A DNA stretch of 61,910 bases from an uncultured Prevotellaceae bacterium (GTDB lineage Bacteria > Bacteroidota > Bacteroidia > Bacteroidales > Bacteroidaceae): NCBI GenBank assembly GCA_902770195.1, contig CACXSA010000034.1:1-61910 (forward strand), written 5' to 3'. How positions within the stretch are numbered: the first letter of the stretch is position 1; every line of letters begins with the position of its first letter. Position numbers and translations under genes: made by a program. This document shows, one piece after another, positions 18,590 through 26,505 of the stretch. The notes below the pieces were generated by a model. It saw nothing but the letters and a program-made list of their open reading frames with translations, made no database searches and was not told the origin of the DNA.

Positions 18590-20137
18590 ATGATGTATTT
18601 ACGTAACAAACTCCTACGCACAGGGCTTTGCTGCCTATTTGCACTCTGCCTGACAGCATGTGTTGACAACAATGACAACCCCGCAGCACCAAGTGGCGGC
18701 GAAGAACAGCAGGGCGAGGACATCCAGGTGGCCGACGACTTTGAGAGCCGTGCCGACTTCATGGTTGCCTCCTACAAGAAGGCGCAGCCACTGGTTACCC
18801 AGGTATGGAACACCCATGCCGACCCGCAGGACTTCCTGCTCCTGTTTATGAGCGAAGACCAGCAGAAATGCTATCTCATCGGCGAGAACAGCAAGCAACT
18901 GGTGCCCGCGTCCGACCTGCCCCAGAGATACCTCGACAATCCCTCCGAGATACAGCGTTCGGGCTTCTACATTGCACAATACAAGGGTCGCAACTGCTGC
19001 ATGATTCTTGACAACAGAAGCAGGATTGAGCAGCAATACCAGATGGCCGGTATCCCCTTTGACCCCACGATGTATGCCTGCGACAAGCTGACGCTCTTCT
19101 ACCACGAGTCGTTCCACGCCTACGTGCAGGAGGGTAAGAACCGATGGATAGAACCGGAAAAAGACCCCGATGGCGAATCGTCGCGCCAACAGGTGTTCCC
19201 CGTCGTCTATAACTCGCGCATCTATCGCAAACTCATGATACTCTCGCTGGTCAATGCACTCAATGACAACAGCCAGAAAGCTGCTTCTTACAGCCGCGCC
19301 AAATACTGGCTCAACAAGTTCAATACCGAGTTTGCCAATGAGGTGAAAAGAGTCAAATACACCGACATCCATGAAGGAACGGCAGAGTATTTCGGACGCA
19401 CCATCGTCAACAAGCTCTATCCCAAATATCCGCTCATCCAGCACTACGAAGGCTCAGCACTGGCAGTCCCCGTGGACAAGGAGGCCTACATGCTCAGCAC
19501 CGCCATCAACCTGGCTGTCCGCGACGGGCGCAAGGACGAGGTGCTCAGCAGCTTCGAGAATGGTCTGTCGTCGCCTATCGAGACACTGCTCAAGGACGTC
19601 GCCGTGCCCGCCAACTACGACGAGGGTGCCGACAAGGCCGACCGCGACCGCATCACGGCAGAACTCGACAAGCTGTACGGTCCCGAGAGTTTCATCATGA
19701 AACCCGTCTTCGACCTGCTGGCGTCACACCGCAAGGGCGCCAACACCTATCTGGTTGCCGAGGCTCGCAGCGGCTCCTTCTCGTCAAGCAGTATGGGTTC
19801 CTACGCATTTACTGATGCCGATGTCAAGCAGTACAGCTGTACCATCAGACTCAACGTGCTGCTGAAGGACGTTGAAGTCACGGGCTCCACCCCACTCACG
19901 TACATCCCGGAGGCATACTTCTTCATTCCTGTTGAAGCGTCCAGAATGACACTCGACAACGTCACCCCACTTGCCGAGCCCCAACAGCATCCACGCCTGG
20001 AAGGTGTCAACTACATTGCCAAGGCAACCCTCACCGCCTTCCAGAAAAGTGAGACGTGCAACGTCACGCGCCTGCCCCTCAACGTCATGAAAGCCACCGA
20101 CAACTTCGGCAACACCATGTATTTCATACAGTACTAA
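18590..20137 (+). CDS. Putative lipoprotein with zinc-metallopeptidase motif
   Basis: 515 aa. A lipoprotein signal ends in LCLTAC, so the mature protein would begin at a lipidated Cys followed by Asp/Asn. FYHESFHAY (His172, Glu173, His176) is an HExxH zinc motif, and HEGTAEYFG about 90 residues later supplies Glu residues placed like the third ligand of gluzincins. This suggests an envelope metallopeptidase; the family is not recognised and activity is inferred. It has its own promoter and terminator. Confidence 0.7.
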   Translation: MMYLRNKLLRTGLCCLFALCLTACVDNNDNPAAPSGGEEQQGEDIQVADDFESRADFMVASYKKAQPLVTQVWNTHADPQDFLLLFMSEDQQKCYLIGENSKQLVPASDLPQRYLDNPSEIQRSGFYIAQYKGRNCCMILDNRSRIEQQYQMAGIPFDPTMYACDKLTLFYHESFHAYVQEGKNRWIEPEKDPDGESSRQQVFPVVYNSRIYRKLMILSLVNALNDNSQKAASYSRAKYWLNKFNTEFANEVKRVKYTDIHEGTAEYFGRTIVNKLYPKYPLIQHYEGSALAVPVDKEAYMLSTAINLAVRDGRKDEVLSSFENGLSSPIETLLKDVAVPANYDEGADKADRDRITAELDKLYGPESFIMKPVFDLLASHRKGANTYLVAEARSGSFSSSSMGSYAFTDADVKQYSCTIRLNVLLKDVEVTGSTPLTYIPEAYFFIPVEASRMTLDNVTPLAEPQQHPRLEGVNYIAKATLTAFQKSETCNVTRLPLNVMKATDNFGNTMYFIQY

Positions 20138-20182
20138 TGACACAGCAGTAATCAACAATAAAACAATTACAGCAAAACAATA

Positions 20183-20215
20183 AGAGAGAGGTTCCCAACA
20201 AGGAGCCTCCCTCTT
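20183..20215 (+). terminator. Intrinsic terminator after the lipoprotein gene
   Basis: An imperfect GC-containing stem (AGAGAGG.. with ..CCTCCCTCT) followed by TTTCACTTTT, 45 nt after the stop. The tail has two heptamer-like TTTTCAC units. Confidence 0.6.
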
Positions 20216-20261
20216 TCACTTTTCACCAGAAACGCATTAGTCAATGGCTCAGAGTCCACCT

Positions 20262-20831
20262 TTACGTTTCGTCACCGCCGTCGCCACCGCCACCGCTGTT
20301 GTCACCACCGCCTGAGGGTGTCGTGCCACTTCCGTCACCGTTCTCCCCTCCTGAGGGATTGGGGAAGGTCCCACCGTCGTTCTCGGGGTCTTCCACGTCG
20401 TTGGTGTCGGCGCTGGTGACGCGCTTCACGATGTTGCCGTCCTTGTCGTAGCAGGTGATGGCAATCTTGGTAGCCTGCAGCTCGTCCTTCACCTCCTTCG
20501 ACGGCGTAAAGATGACGCGACGGGCAGAGATGAGCGAGGTCTTGACGTCCTCGATGTTCTGAACCGACTTCGAGCGGACGCTGAAGCGCATGCTGCCCAG
20601 TCCAGGCAGAGGAACGTTATGGCCTTCGGTAGCCCAGGTGCGGATGACCTCACCGGCTGCGTCCCAAGCAGCTTTGATGACACCGGTGCTGATGCCGCTG
20701 CGCTTGGCAGCCTCCTCAATCACCTTGCTGGCGTCGAGTGTGTTGTACAGGTGTGCCGAGAGCACGAATGCCAGCTTCTCGACGTTCTTTTCGAACGATA
20801 CGTTCTGTTGCTTTGCTTTGATTTGAATCAT
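20262..20831 (-). CDS. HU-family DNA-binding protein with Gly-rich tail
   Basis: 189 aa. Residues ~1-125 follow the HU/IHF-like fold used by Bacteroidetes HU-related proteins (helical part with VEKLAFVLSAHLYNTLDASKV, then PLPGLGSMRFSVRSKSV and RRVIFTPSKEVKDELQ), followed by a short beta domain and a Gly/Ser/Asp-rich acidic tail of ~45 residues. Such proteins are often found next to the DUF4248/DUF3987 genes, as here. The predicted role is DNA architecture; the target is unknown. Confidence 0.8.
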   Translation of the reverse strand: MIQIKAKQQNVSFEKNVEKLAFVLSAHLYNTLDASKVIEEAAKRSGISTGVIKAAWDAAGEVIRTWATEGHNVPLPGLGSMRFSVRSKSVQNIEDVKTSLISARRVIFTPSKEVKDELQATKIAITCYDKDGNIVKRVTSADTNDVEDPENDGGTFPNPSGGENGDGSGTTPSGGGDNSGGGGDGGDET

Positions 20832-20994
20832 AACAGTTTACTTTTTAATTGTTAAACAATCGGGTTTATTTTTTTGTCTCGTTTTTGCTGCCTCCGGAGT
20901 CTGCACGTGCGGGTCCCGGGAGTGTGCAAGTGTCGGCTCGGGGAGGCTGCAAGTTGGAGCTCGAGTGGTGTGATTGAATCACAATGCGAAGTTA
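20832..20994 (-). promoter_or_regulatory. Repeat-rich leader of the HU-like gene
   Basis: A near-consensus minus-strand box TAACTTCG at 20987-20994 would give a ~150-nt leader. Within it lie a palindrome TGTGAT-TGA-ATCACA (20969-20983) and three degenerate 21-23 nt GC-rich tandem units (20896-20916, 20918-20939, 20940-20962) sharing GGAG..TGCAaGT. This could be operator DNA or a structured 5' UTR. Confidence 0.5.
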
Positions 20995-21072
20995 CGACAT
21001 TTCTTATTGTCATTCTGACGATACCTGACGATGCCGTGCTTTTTCTGGACTTTTTTTTCCAAAAACATCATT

Positions 21073-21107
21073 CATCTTACATCTTACCTCTCACCTCTTA
21101 CCTCTTC
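21073..21107 (-). repeat. Heptanucleotide array (5 units) at the DUF4248 stop
   Basis: On the minus strand the units are GAGGTAA, GAGGTGA and GATGTAA variants. The DUF4248 stop TGA (plus 21106-21108) is at the upstream edge of the array. Confidence 0.85.
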
Positions 21108-21324
21108 ACGGTTCTCCCAATTGCTCGACGATAGCTTTTACCTGACGGGGCGTAAACGTCTTGCAGGTGGTTTCGTAGCCCGTCGCCTGCAGTTGTTGCC
21201 AGAGCTGGGTGCAGCGGCGAATCCAACTCATCAGGTGGCTCACAGCCGTGCGTGGGCTGCTGTCTGGGAAGTACATCAAGGCCAACTCTTTCTTGGTGTA
21301 GGCTCGAATAATGAAGTCATCCAT
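21106..21324 (-). CDS. DUF4248 family small protein
   Basis: 72 aa. It starts MDDFIIRAYTKKELALMYFP and contains a helix-turn-helix-like KKELALMYFP..SPRTAVSHLMSWI and FTPRQVKAIVEQLG, as seen in the Bacteroidetes DUF4248 family. No biochemical role is known to me. The gene overlaps the primase-like gene by 8 nt, so DUF3987, primase-like and DUF4248 form one translationally coupled leftward operon. Confidence 0.8.
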   Translation of the reverse strand: MDDFIIRAYTKKELALMYFPDSSPRTAVSHLMSWIRRCTQLWQQLQATGYETTCKTFTPRQVKAIVEQLGEP

Positions 21325-22300
21325 GGTTGGCCTCCTTTCTTGCTTTGGTCAGATAATACTCGCTAAAGTCCTTGCACCCTACAGGCAACTGATGGCGTAC
21401 CAAATCGGGTAGCACCTCTTTCAGTTGCAGGAACAGCCGTTCGCCAGGGGCGTCGTTGTCGGGATACATGTGGAACGTAATTCCAAGTGAAGAGTGAAGA
21501 GTTAAGAGTGAAGAATTACTTCTGCCATCAGCCATCTTACTTCTTACATCTTGCGTTAGCAATGTTGCCGACGGAATGGCTATCGCCTTGTGACCAGCCG
21601 AGAGCATCGCCCAGCAGTCGGAGCAGCCTTCGGTGATGAAGAACTGTTCACCAGGCTTCAGCAGGTTCAATACGGGCAGATTGTAGAGGCTGATAGAACC
21701 TCCTCCTTGCGGAAATCTGAAGCGAGGCTCTGCGCCTTTTATCAAATTTCTATTCTGGATGCCTATCAACTTTCCTTCTCTATTGAAGTAAGGAATTTGC
21801 AACCAGGGCACGCCCTGCTTGTCTTTCCATGAAGTCAGCCGGCACCAGCGCACCACCCTCGGGTCAATCCGCCGCTCGTCAAACAGGAAGCGCTTCGCCT
21901 CGTCGTTCAGGAAGGGGTGCTCGAAGTAGCGCAAGTAGCGCGAGGCGTCGAAGAGACCCATCCCCGACCCCTCCCTGTAGGGAGAGGAGTAAATACCATT
22001 GCAAGAGTAACCATTCCCCTCCCCACAGGGAGGGGCAGAGGGGAGGGTCTGCAACCATTGGCACGCCTCGCGGAAATCCTTTCTCAGATACTTCATCACC
22101 AGATCTATCGGTCCACCCGACGCTCCGCAAACGAAGCAGCGAAATGTGTTCCGGCTTACCTTAAACGACATCGAGGCATGATGGTCGTCGTGGAACGGAC
22201 ACAAGCATTTATGTCGCATAACTTGGAGTCCAAGTCGCTCCGCGACCCCCTCAATGGGCAGGTCGCGAAGCTTTTGAAGTTCAAACTTTTCCATAACCAT
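21317..22300 (-). CDS. CHC2 zinc-finger / Toprim primase-like protein
   Basis: 327 aa. The N-terminal CHC2 zinc finger (CPFHDDHH, then FRCFVCGASG) is as in DnaG-type primases; the C-terminal Toprim-like part has FFITEGCSDCWA and HMYPDNDAPG. The RNA-polymerase core is short compared with DnaG (about 600 aa), so this is a minimal or accessory primase of the mobile-element type. Residues ~251-271, between the two Toprim motifs, are encoded by an in-frame heptanucleotide array. The start ATG (22300) overlaps the stop of the DUF3987 gene inside another array; ATG 22294 is an alternative. Confidence 0.85.
   Translation of the reverse strand: MVMEKFELQKLRDLPIEGVAERLGLQVMRHKCLCPFHDDHHASMSFKVSRNTFRCFVCGASGGPIDLVMKYLRKDFREACQWLQTLPSAPPCGEGNGYSCNGIYSSPYREGSGMGLFDASRYLRYFEHPFLNDEAKRFLFDERRIDPRVVRWCRLTSWKDKQGVPWLQIPYFNREGKLIGIQNRNLIKGAEPRFRFPQGGGSISLYNLPVLNLLKPGEQFFITEGCSDCWAMLSAGHKAIAIPSATLLTQDVRSKMADGRSNSSLLTLHSSLGITFHMYPDNDAPGERLFLQLKEVLPDLVRHQLPVGCKDFSEYYLTKARKEANHG
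21487..21549 (-). repeat. In-frame heptanucleotide array inside the primase-like gene
   Basis: About nine 7-nt units (63 bp, 21 codons). The right part has GATGTAA-type units on the minus strand; the left part has GTGAAGA units on the plus strand, so the array contains both orientations. It interrupts the Toprim domain between ATLLTQD and ITFHMYPDND. Confidence 0.85.
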
Positions 22301-22325
22301 TAACCCTTAACCGTTAACCCTGAAC
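22291..22325 (-). repeat. Heptanucleotide array (GTTAACC type) over a stop/start overlap
   Basis: Five units. On the minus strand they encode the last residues (GLTVKG) and stop of the DUF3987 protein, and both possible ATG starts of the primase-like gene. Confidence 0.85.
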
Positions 22326-23622
22326 CATTCAGATATTCCTCCGTCTTGGTGTAGAGTCCCGTCTGCGCAGAATACTCGATGAACTTGCGGCACAGCCATT
22401 GGCGCAGCTGAGCACTAGTTCCATCGGCACTTTTTCCGATACTCGTGCGCAGGGCTTCCAACTGCTGTTGACCGAAGCTGTCGGGCAGTTCGTCGAGCAT
22501 ATTCCTCGGACCGCGACGCTGCACCTCACTCAGCTGGTCGGTATCCTTACCGAGCATGTCGGCGAAGAGCTGCATCTTGCTCCAGATGTCGCGGTAAACG
22601 AGCCACTCTACCACGTCGGCCATCGACTTGGACCACGTCTGGCCGTTGAGCGCCCACATCACGCACCCGGCTTTCCAGCCTGACACCAGCGAGCGATGTG
22701 ACATTTCGAACAGCACGTCGTCGTCGGTCAGATCGGCTAGCGTAGCCATGTCCTGAGCCAGCTTGTCAATCAGGTTGTTTAAGGGACGTATGATGTAGCG
22801 ACCCTTACAGAGGTCCAGACGTGCCAGATACTCGTCGAGTTTGTGATAGAAATCGTCGCTGTACTTGCCTTGTCTTGGTATTCGACCGCTGCGATTGCCG
22901 CGTGGCTTGTATGAGAACACCATACGTCCGAAGGTACCGTTGGTAAGCTCGTTCTTGTAGAACCTGCGGGTAGAGTCGGGGTTCGACGAGATGGTGATGC
23001 AGGCACGCAGGATGGGGTTGCCCGTGATACCGTCTTTCGTGGCGCGCAAGGCACCGGCACGGGCGCGGTCGTAGATATTGCGGAGCAGCAGCGACACATG
23101 TTTGTGGCTGCCACACAACTGGTCGGCCATCTCCACCTCGGGCAGGTTGAAGTACTGCGTGAGTCCCCCCTGATTCTCAAGTGCTATCGCATTCTTGAGG
23201 AAGCCGGCCCTGGTCGTGTCGGTGGGCGGGAATCGGTAGGCGATGATGGGTTCCAATGGCTTATCCTTATTGTTGCCTTTCGAATTTTCCAGTCTTTGCC
23301 ATGCCTGATACTTCTTCTCTTCTTCCATGTCGTGCTGACGGAAATCGCGACAGATGGCCTCTACAAGTGGTGCCAATTGACCCTTGTTGTCGCCACTATT
23401 GGCCACGAGATTGGCCATCATGCCCGTTAGTTCCTTCCAACTGTTGTCCGGATATTGAAATTCCGCGCCGCTGATGTGTGCGCCAAAGATGGGGAAAAAC
23501 ATCGGAACGAACGGTTCGTAGTTGTCTTTAGATACCTGCGAGAGCAGCAGGCGGATGCATTCTGTGCCCTTACCAAGGTTTGGCATCGCGGGCGCTTTTG
23601 ATTTTGAAATGTCGTATCTCAT
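22300..23622 (-). CDS. DUF3987-type protein
   Basis: 440 aa. The layout is that of DUF3987 proteins, found with primase-like partners in Bacteroidetes: an N-terminal region (FFPIFGAHISG.. LTGMMANLVANSGDNKGQL), a middle EVEMADQLCGSHKHVSLLLRNIYDRA, and ITISSNPDSTRRFY..NGTFGRMVFSY. The segment VANSGDNKGQL sits where related proteins have a P-loop but lacks the GK(S/T) signature, so ATPase activity is doubtful. First gene of the leftward three-gene operon; the DNA upstream carries a large inverted repeat. Confidence 0.75.
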   Translation of the reverse strand: MRYDISKSKAPAMPNLGKGTECIRLLLSQVSKDNYEPFVPMFFPIFGAHISGAEFQYPDNSWKELTGMMANLVANSGDNKGQLAPLVEAICRDFRQHDMEEEKKYQAWQRLENSKGNNKDKPLEPIIAYRFPPTDTTRAGFLKNAIALENQGGLTQYFNLPEVEMADQLCGSHKHVSLLLRNIYDRARAGALRATKDGITGNPILRACITISSNPDSTRRFYKNELTNGTFGRMVFSYKPRGNRSGRIPRQGKYSDDFYHKLDEYLARLDLCKGRYIIRPLNNLIDKLAQDMATLADLTDDDVLFEMSHRSLVSGWKAGCVMWALNGQTWSKSMADVVEWLVYRDIWSKMQLFADMLGKDTDQLSEVQRRGPRNMLDELPDSFGQQQLEALRTSIGKSADGTSAQLRQWLCRKFIEYSAQTGLYTKTEEYLNGSGLTVKG

Positions 23623-23658
23623 TGATTTTCTGCTTTTTAGATGAATTTAAATTGATGC

Positions 23659-23811
23659 GTGTGACAGATGACAGTTGTGACAGTTGTTTTTTGAGAGGTC
23701 ATCATCCTTCTTTATTATATATATAACTATCTATATATCAATAAGTTATAAGTAATATTAAGGGTAGCCTGACACTCTTTTTTTTAATTGTCACAACTGT
23801 AACTGTCACAC
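23659..23811. repeat. Inverted repeat flanking an AT-rich core
   Basis: The left arm 23659-23685 and right arm 23786-23811 are ~26-nt inverted copies built from TGACAGTTGTGACA, differing at only a few positions. Between them lie ~100 nt, largely A+T, with runs of TATA (23715-23760). The gap 23623-23839 has no gene. It lies upstream of the DUF3987 gene and may be its operator, a cruciform, or the initiation site of a replication module. Confidence 0.8.
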
Positions 23812-23815
23812 ATCG

Positions 23816-23843
23816 TTTTCACTTTTCACTTTTCATTTTTCAC
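23816..23843 (-). repeat. Heptanucleotide array (4 units) at a stop codon
   Basis: Minus-strand GTGAAAA-type units. The stop of the 155-aa gene (plus 23840-23842) is inside the array. Confidence 0.85.
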
Positions 23844-24307
23844 TTCTCTACCAGGCCCTTCAGCGCTCCACGAAGTTCACGGTACACCTCGAAGGCGTAG
23901 TTGTCAACACTCATGCCCGCAGGCATCGGCTTGAAGTTCGGTCTGAGCGTACCTTCGTCCCTGCGAGTGACCGTAATGTACCGGCCCTCAAAGACATGCG
24001 GATTGCGCTTGCCAGCGGTCTGGGGCACGGTCTCGACAAAAGTGAAGTGCGGATCGCGATAGAGAAACTCATCTGCGATGCCCTCAGAGTCGAGCCGGAA
24101 TATGCCCTGATATTCCTTACCTACTTTCATCTTGCGGTCGCTGCGCAGCAGCGTCTTCACATCCACGCCCAGATGCGTGTTCGGGTGCCAACCATGCTCT
24201 TCGGCTTCTCCATTCTCCTGAGAAGCGATGTACTGTCGATAACCAACAGCCAGCGGTGAATTATCTCTTGAACCTGCCTTGATGTTGCTTTTTAATACCT
24301 TTTTCAT
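23840..24307 (-). CDS. Unknown 155-aa protein of the DUF3987 module
   Basis: I do not recognise the family. It begins MKKVLKSNIKAGSRDNSPLA and is a basic, probably soluble protein with beta-rich segments (GKEYQGIFRLDSEG, VFEGRYITVTRRDEG). Position and size resemble HU-related proteins of these loci, but no HU motif is convincing. It is transcribed ahead of the DUF3987 operon, with the large inverted repeat in between. An upstream array of AATCCCAT octamers may control it. Confidence 0.65.
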   Translation of the reverse strand: MKKVLKSNIKAGSRDNSPLAVGYRQYIASQENGEAEEHGWHPNTHLGVDVKTLLRSDRKMKVGKEYQGIFRLDSEGIADEFLYRDPHFTFVETVPQTAGKRNPHVFEGRYITVTRRDEGTLRPNFKPMPAGMSVDNYAFEVYRELRGALKGLVEK

Positions 24308-24406
24308 TTGTTTAATGGTATTAAGGGCGTTAGGAACGTCAGCTTAGCCCAATAGCGACAGACGGCCAAGAACAGAACTATTTCAATTCTCGGCTGCAAA
24401 GGAAGC

Positions 24407-24478
24407 ATGGGATTAAAAGGGGAGCAAGATGGGATTTCTTCGGCACAAAATCCCATTCACGGATTATTGGAATCCCAT
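24407..24478 (-). promoter_or_regulatory. Four-site octamer array upstream of the 155-aa gene
   Basis: ATGGGATT/AATCCCAT occurs exactly at 24407, 24429, 24449 and 24471, in the order forward, forward, reverse, reverse, at 22, 20 and 22-nt spacing (two helical turns). A minus-strand TTCCTTTG (24397-24404), one base from a -7 box, abuts the first site. This looks like a cooperative operator. Confidence 0.65.
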
Positions 24479-24510
24479 TCAATAGTAATCCATAATCACC
24501 TGATACACAA

Positions 24511-24555
24511 ATAAAAAGGTGGAGATTAGGAACATAATAAAATTCCAATCTCCAC
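24511..24555 (-). terminator. Intrinsic terminator of the restriction-modification operon
   Basis: A strong stem with arms GTGGAGATT(A)GGAA and TTCCAATCTCCAC (24519-24555), followed on the minus strand by CTTTTTATTT. A second palindrome of two facing octamers (24570-24577 and 24583-24590) lies between it and the stop codon of the 312-aa gene. Confidence 0.8.
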
Positions 24556-24598
24556 TAAAAATATTTTTCATGGGATTCTCAAAATCCCATTTTCCCAC

Positions 24599-25537
24599 TC
24601 ACTTTTTCTTCTTCGGTTTTAAATACCTGTCATAGCCTGTAGGCTTATCCGAAAAGTGTTTGGAAAGAGATGCCTTATTGTCTTGCATCTGAGAGAAAGT
24701 CTCACCAAGAAAATCCAACCACTTATCCCGGCCAACACATTTGCCTTCGTTCTTGTAAACCAAATAGAAAGTATAACGCAAATGTGCTACTGGAAGATTT
24801 GTATGAAGTTTTGACTCCTGTTTTTTCACGACGTCGTTTTCTATGAGGTATTCCACCGCCTCTATCATCGTGTTGAAATTCGAGGAAGTCATAATCAGCG
24901 TTTCGCTACCTGGCAGACAACCTTTCATAAACGCAAGACGCTTCTTAACGCCTTCTTTTGCCTTTGTTCTTTCTTGGGGCGTGCTAATTGGATTTATCGG
25001 GTCTGCATAGGCTTTGGGATTTTCCAATCTGTCGCTAATGTATTTGCCCATGCTGATATACTTCTCTATATAACCAGCAAAATTGCTCTCTATATTATTG
25101 TCGAAAGGGGTTACTATAGAATTGAGTTCTGAATGCTCAGCAATTTGGAACATAAGAGTCTCAGTATGCTGAATGATTTCCCAATCGTCACTTGCCGTCA
25201 TACAGGCAATAATGGAATAGACAATGCACGATGTTGCCGTTTTGAGTTCTTCGTCTTCAAACGCTCTTGACGCTTCTTGGGCATCATCCCTCAATTCTAT
25301 GTATGTGTTGTTCCACATGTGGCGTGTTATTTCTTCTATGTCTTCACGGTTCTTTAGAATCTGGTCAAAGCCAATGAAGCAGTTGACCCAAATCTCTTCT
25401 GGTGAGAACCTGAGTTTTGCCATCTGAATCTCTTGCTCTTTGTAAGCAGCATCGATAGTGCGGAAAACCGCATTGCCTTTGAAAGCTTCCTTGATGCTCC
25501 GCTTACTCGCCGTTGTCAACAATCTTCTCATGATCAT
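24599..25537 (-). CDS. Unknown 312-aa protein, last gene of type III R-M cluster
   Basis: I do not recognise the family. It is predicted soluble and mostly alpha-helical, with a basic C-terminus (KPKKKK) and no nuclease, ATPase or methylase motif visible. The segments TRHMWNNTYIELRDDAQEASRAFEDEE in two pieces and IIACMTASDDWEI suggest an all-helical bundle. Its first 35 nt overlap the end of the 315-aa gene in another frame, so the two are translationally coupled and probably work together. It ends in front of a strong terminator, making it the last gene of the operon. Confidence 0.75.
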   Translation of the reverse strand: MIMRRLLTTASKRSIKEAFKGNAVFRTIDAAYKEQEIQMAKLRFSPEEIWVNCFIGFDQILKNREDIEEITRHMWNNTYIELRDDAQEASRAFEDEELKTATSCIVYSIIACMTASDDWEIIQHTETLMFQIAEHSELNSIVTPFDNNIESNFAGYIEKYISMGKYISDRLENPKAYADPINPISTPQERTKAKEGVKKRLAFMKGCLPGSETLIMTSSNFNTMIEAVEYLIENDVVKKQESKLHTNLPVAHLRYTFYLVYKNEGKCVGRDKWLDFLGETFSQMQDNKASLSKHFSDKPTGYDRYLKPKKKK

Positions 25538-26450
25538 AGTCGGCTATCTCTTTTCTGATTTTGTTAAGTGTCTCAATTAACTCGAAAGTCGTTCCTTCGC
25601 CTTTGTTTGAAAGATAGCCTTCCTCAAAGTCTCTTATATGCTTGTTGTCAATGGTAGCTATAGCATATGCAACATCCTTAAAGCTAACCATTGGCGAATT
25701 GAAAAAATAGTAAGACAACTTATAACTATTTTGAGCACTTAAGGCAATAATCTGTGCCCAGTCCTCTATCGTTTCGTCGTCAACATCTATAGGATCCCCC
25801 TTAAGACCACTAAGAGTCAGTTTTCCTTTTAAAACATTTGAAGCCTGAATAAACAGTCCGAGACCTTCCAAACGACCTTTCATTTTTTCATTAGCATCTA
25901 TACCTTTAACTTTATCGGGGTTTGGAAATTCCCATACAACTTTCTTTACAGAATCATTATTCTTGACGATTCTCTCACGAATGAGTTCCTTGAATTTCTT
26001 GGCTTGATATTTTCTCTTGATAACTATTTTCAGACCATAATCTTCCAAATGTCCCTTAAATGTCCTATTAATGTATTTTACTACTTTGTCGGTATCTGGT
26101 CCGAATGCGCCATTTTTCTCTATCGCTATCTGGCAAACATCAGGTCTATTGTCAACGATGACATAACAGCCAGGGTGAGTTTCTGCAGTAGTCTTCTCAT
26201 GACCTTCGGGGATGACAATATCCTTCACATTACACAAATCCCACGAAAAAACATTGTCTCTTCCAATGAAATGGCGAATCTCTAAGCGCTGGTCTTTCTT
26301 TTTCTTTTTCCCAACTATAATAAAGTCACTTTTCAACACATTGCAGACTATCTCGTTTGCCATATCAATAGCCTTTGTATTCGTATTCTTGTAGAACAGG
26401 CTCCTGTTGCCTTCTTGAATTTCGAATGAATAAATTGCGTAATCAGCCAT
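25503..26450 (-). CDS. Unknown 315-aa protein behind the type III methylase
   Basis: I do not recognise the family. It has an alternating beta/alpha N-terminal half (MADYAIYSFEIQEGN, GCYVIVDNRPDVCQIAIEKN) with a lysine cluster (GKKKKKDQR), then a basic helical region (KRKYQAKKFKELIRERIVK). It starts 55 nt after mod on the same strand and is lower in GC than mod's ends. Possible roles are a third effector, an inhibitor or an antiphage accessory; this rests on linkage only. Confidence 0.75.
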   Translation of the reverse strand: MADYAIYSFEIQEGNRSLFYKNTNTKAIDMANEIVCNVLKSDFIIVGKKKKKDQRLEIRHFIGRDNVFSWDLCNVKDIVIPEGHEKTTAETHPGCYVIVDNRPDVCQIAIEKNGAFGPDTDKVVKYINRTFKGHLEDYGLKIVIKRKYQAKKFKELIRERIVKNNDSVKKVVWEFPNPDKVKGIDANEKMKGRLEGLGLFIQASNVLKGKLTLSGLKGDPIDVDDETIEDWAQIIALSAQNSYKLSYYFFNSPMVSFKDVAYAIATIDNKHIRDFEEGYLSNKGEGTTFELIETLNKIRKEIADYDHEKIVDNGE

Positions 26451-26505
26451 AAACTGTTGTTTTCATTTTTCTGACAAAATTGTTTACCTCTTAATCTTGC
26501 ACTTC

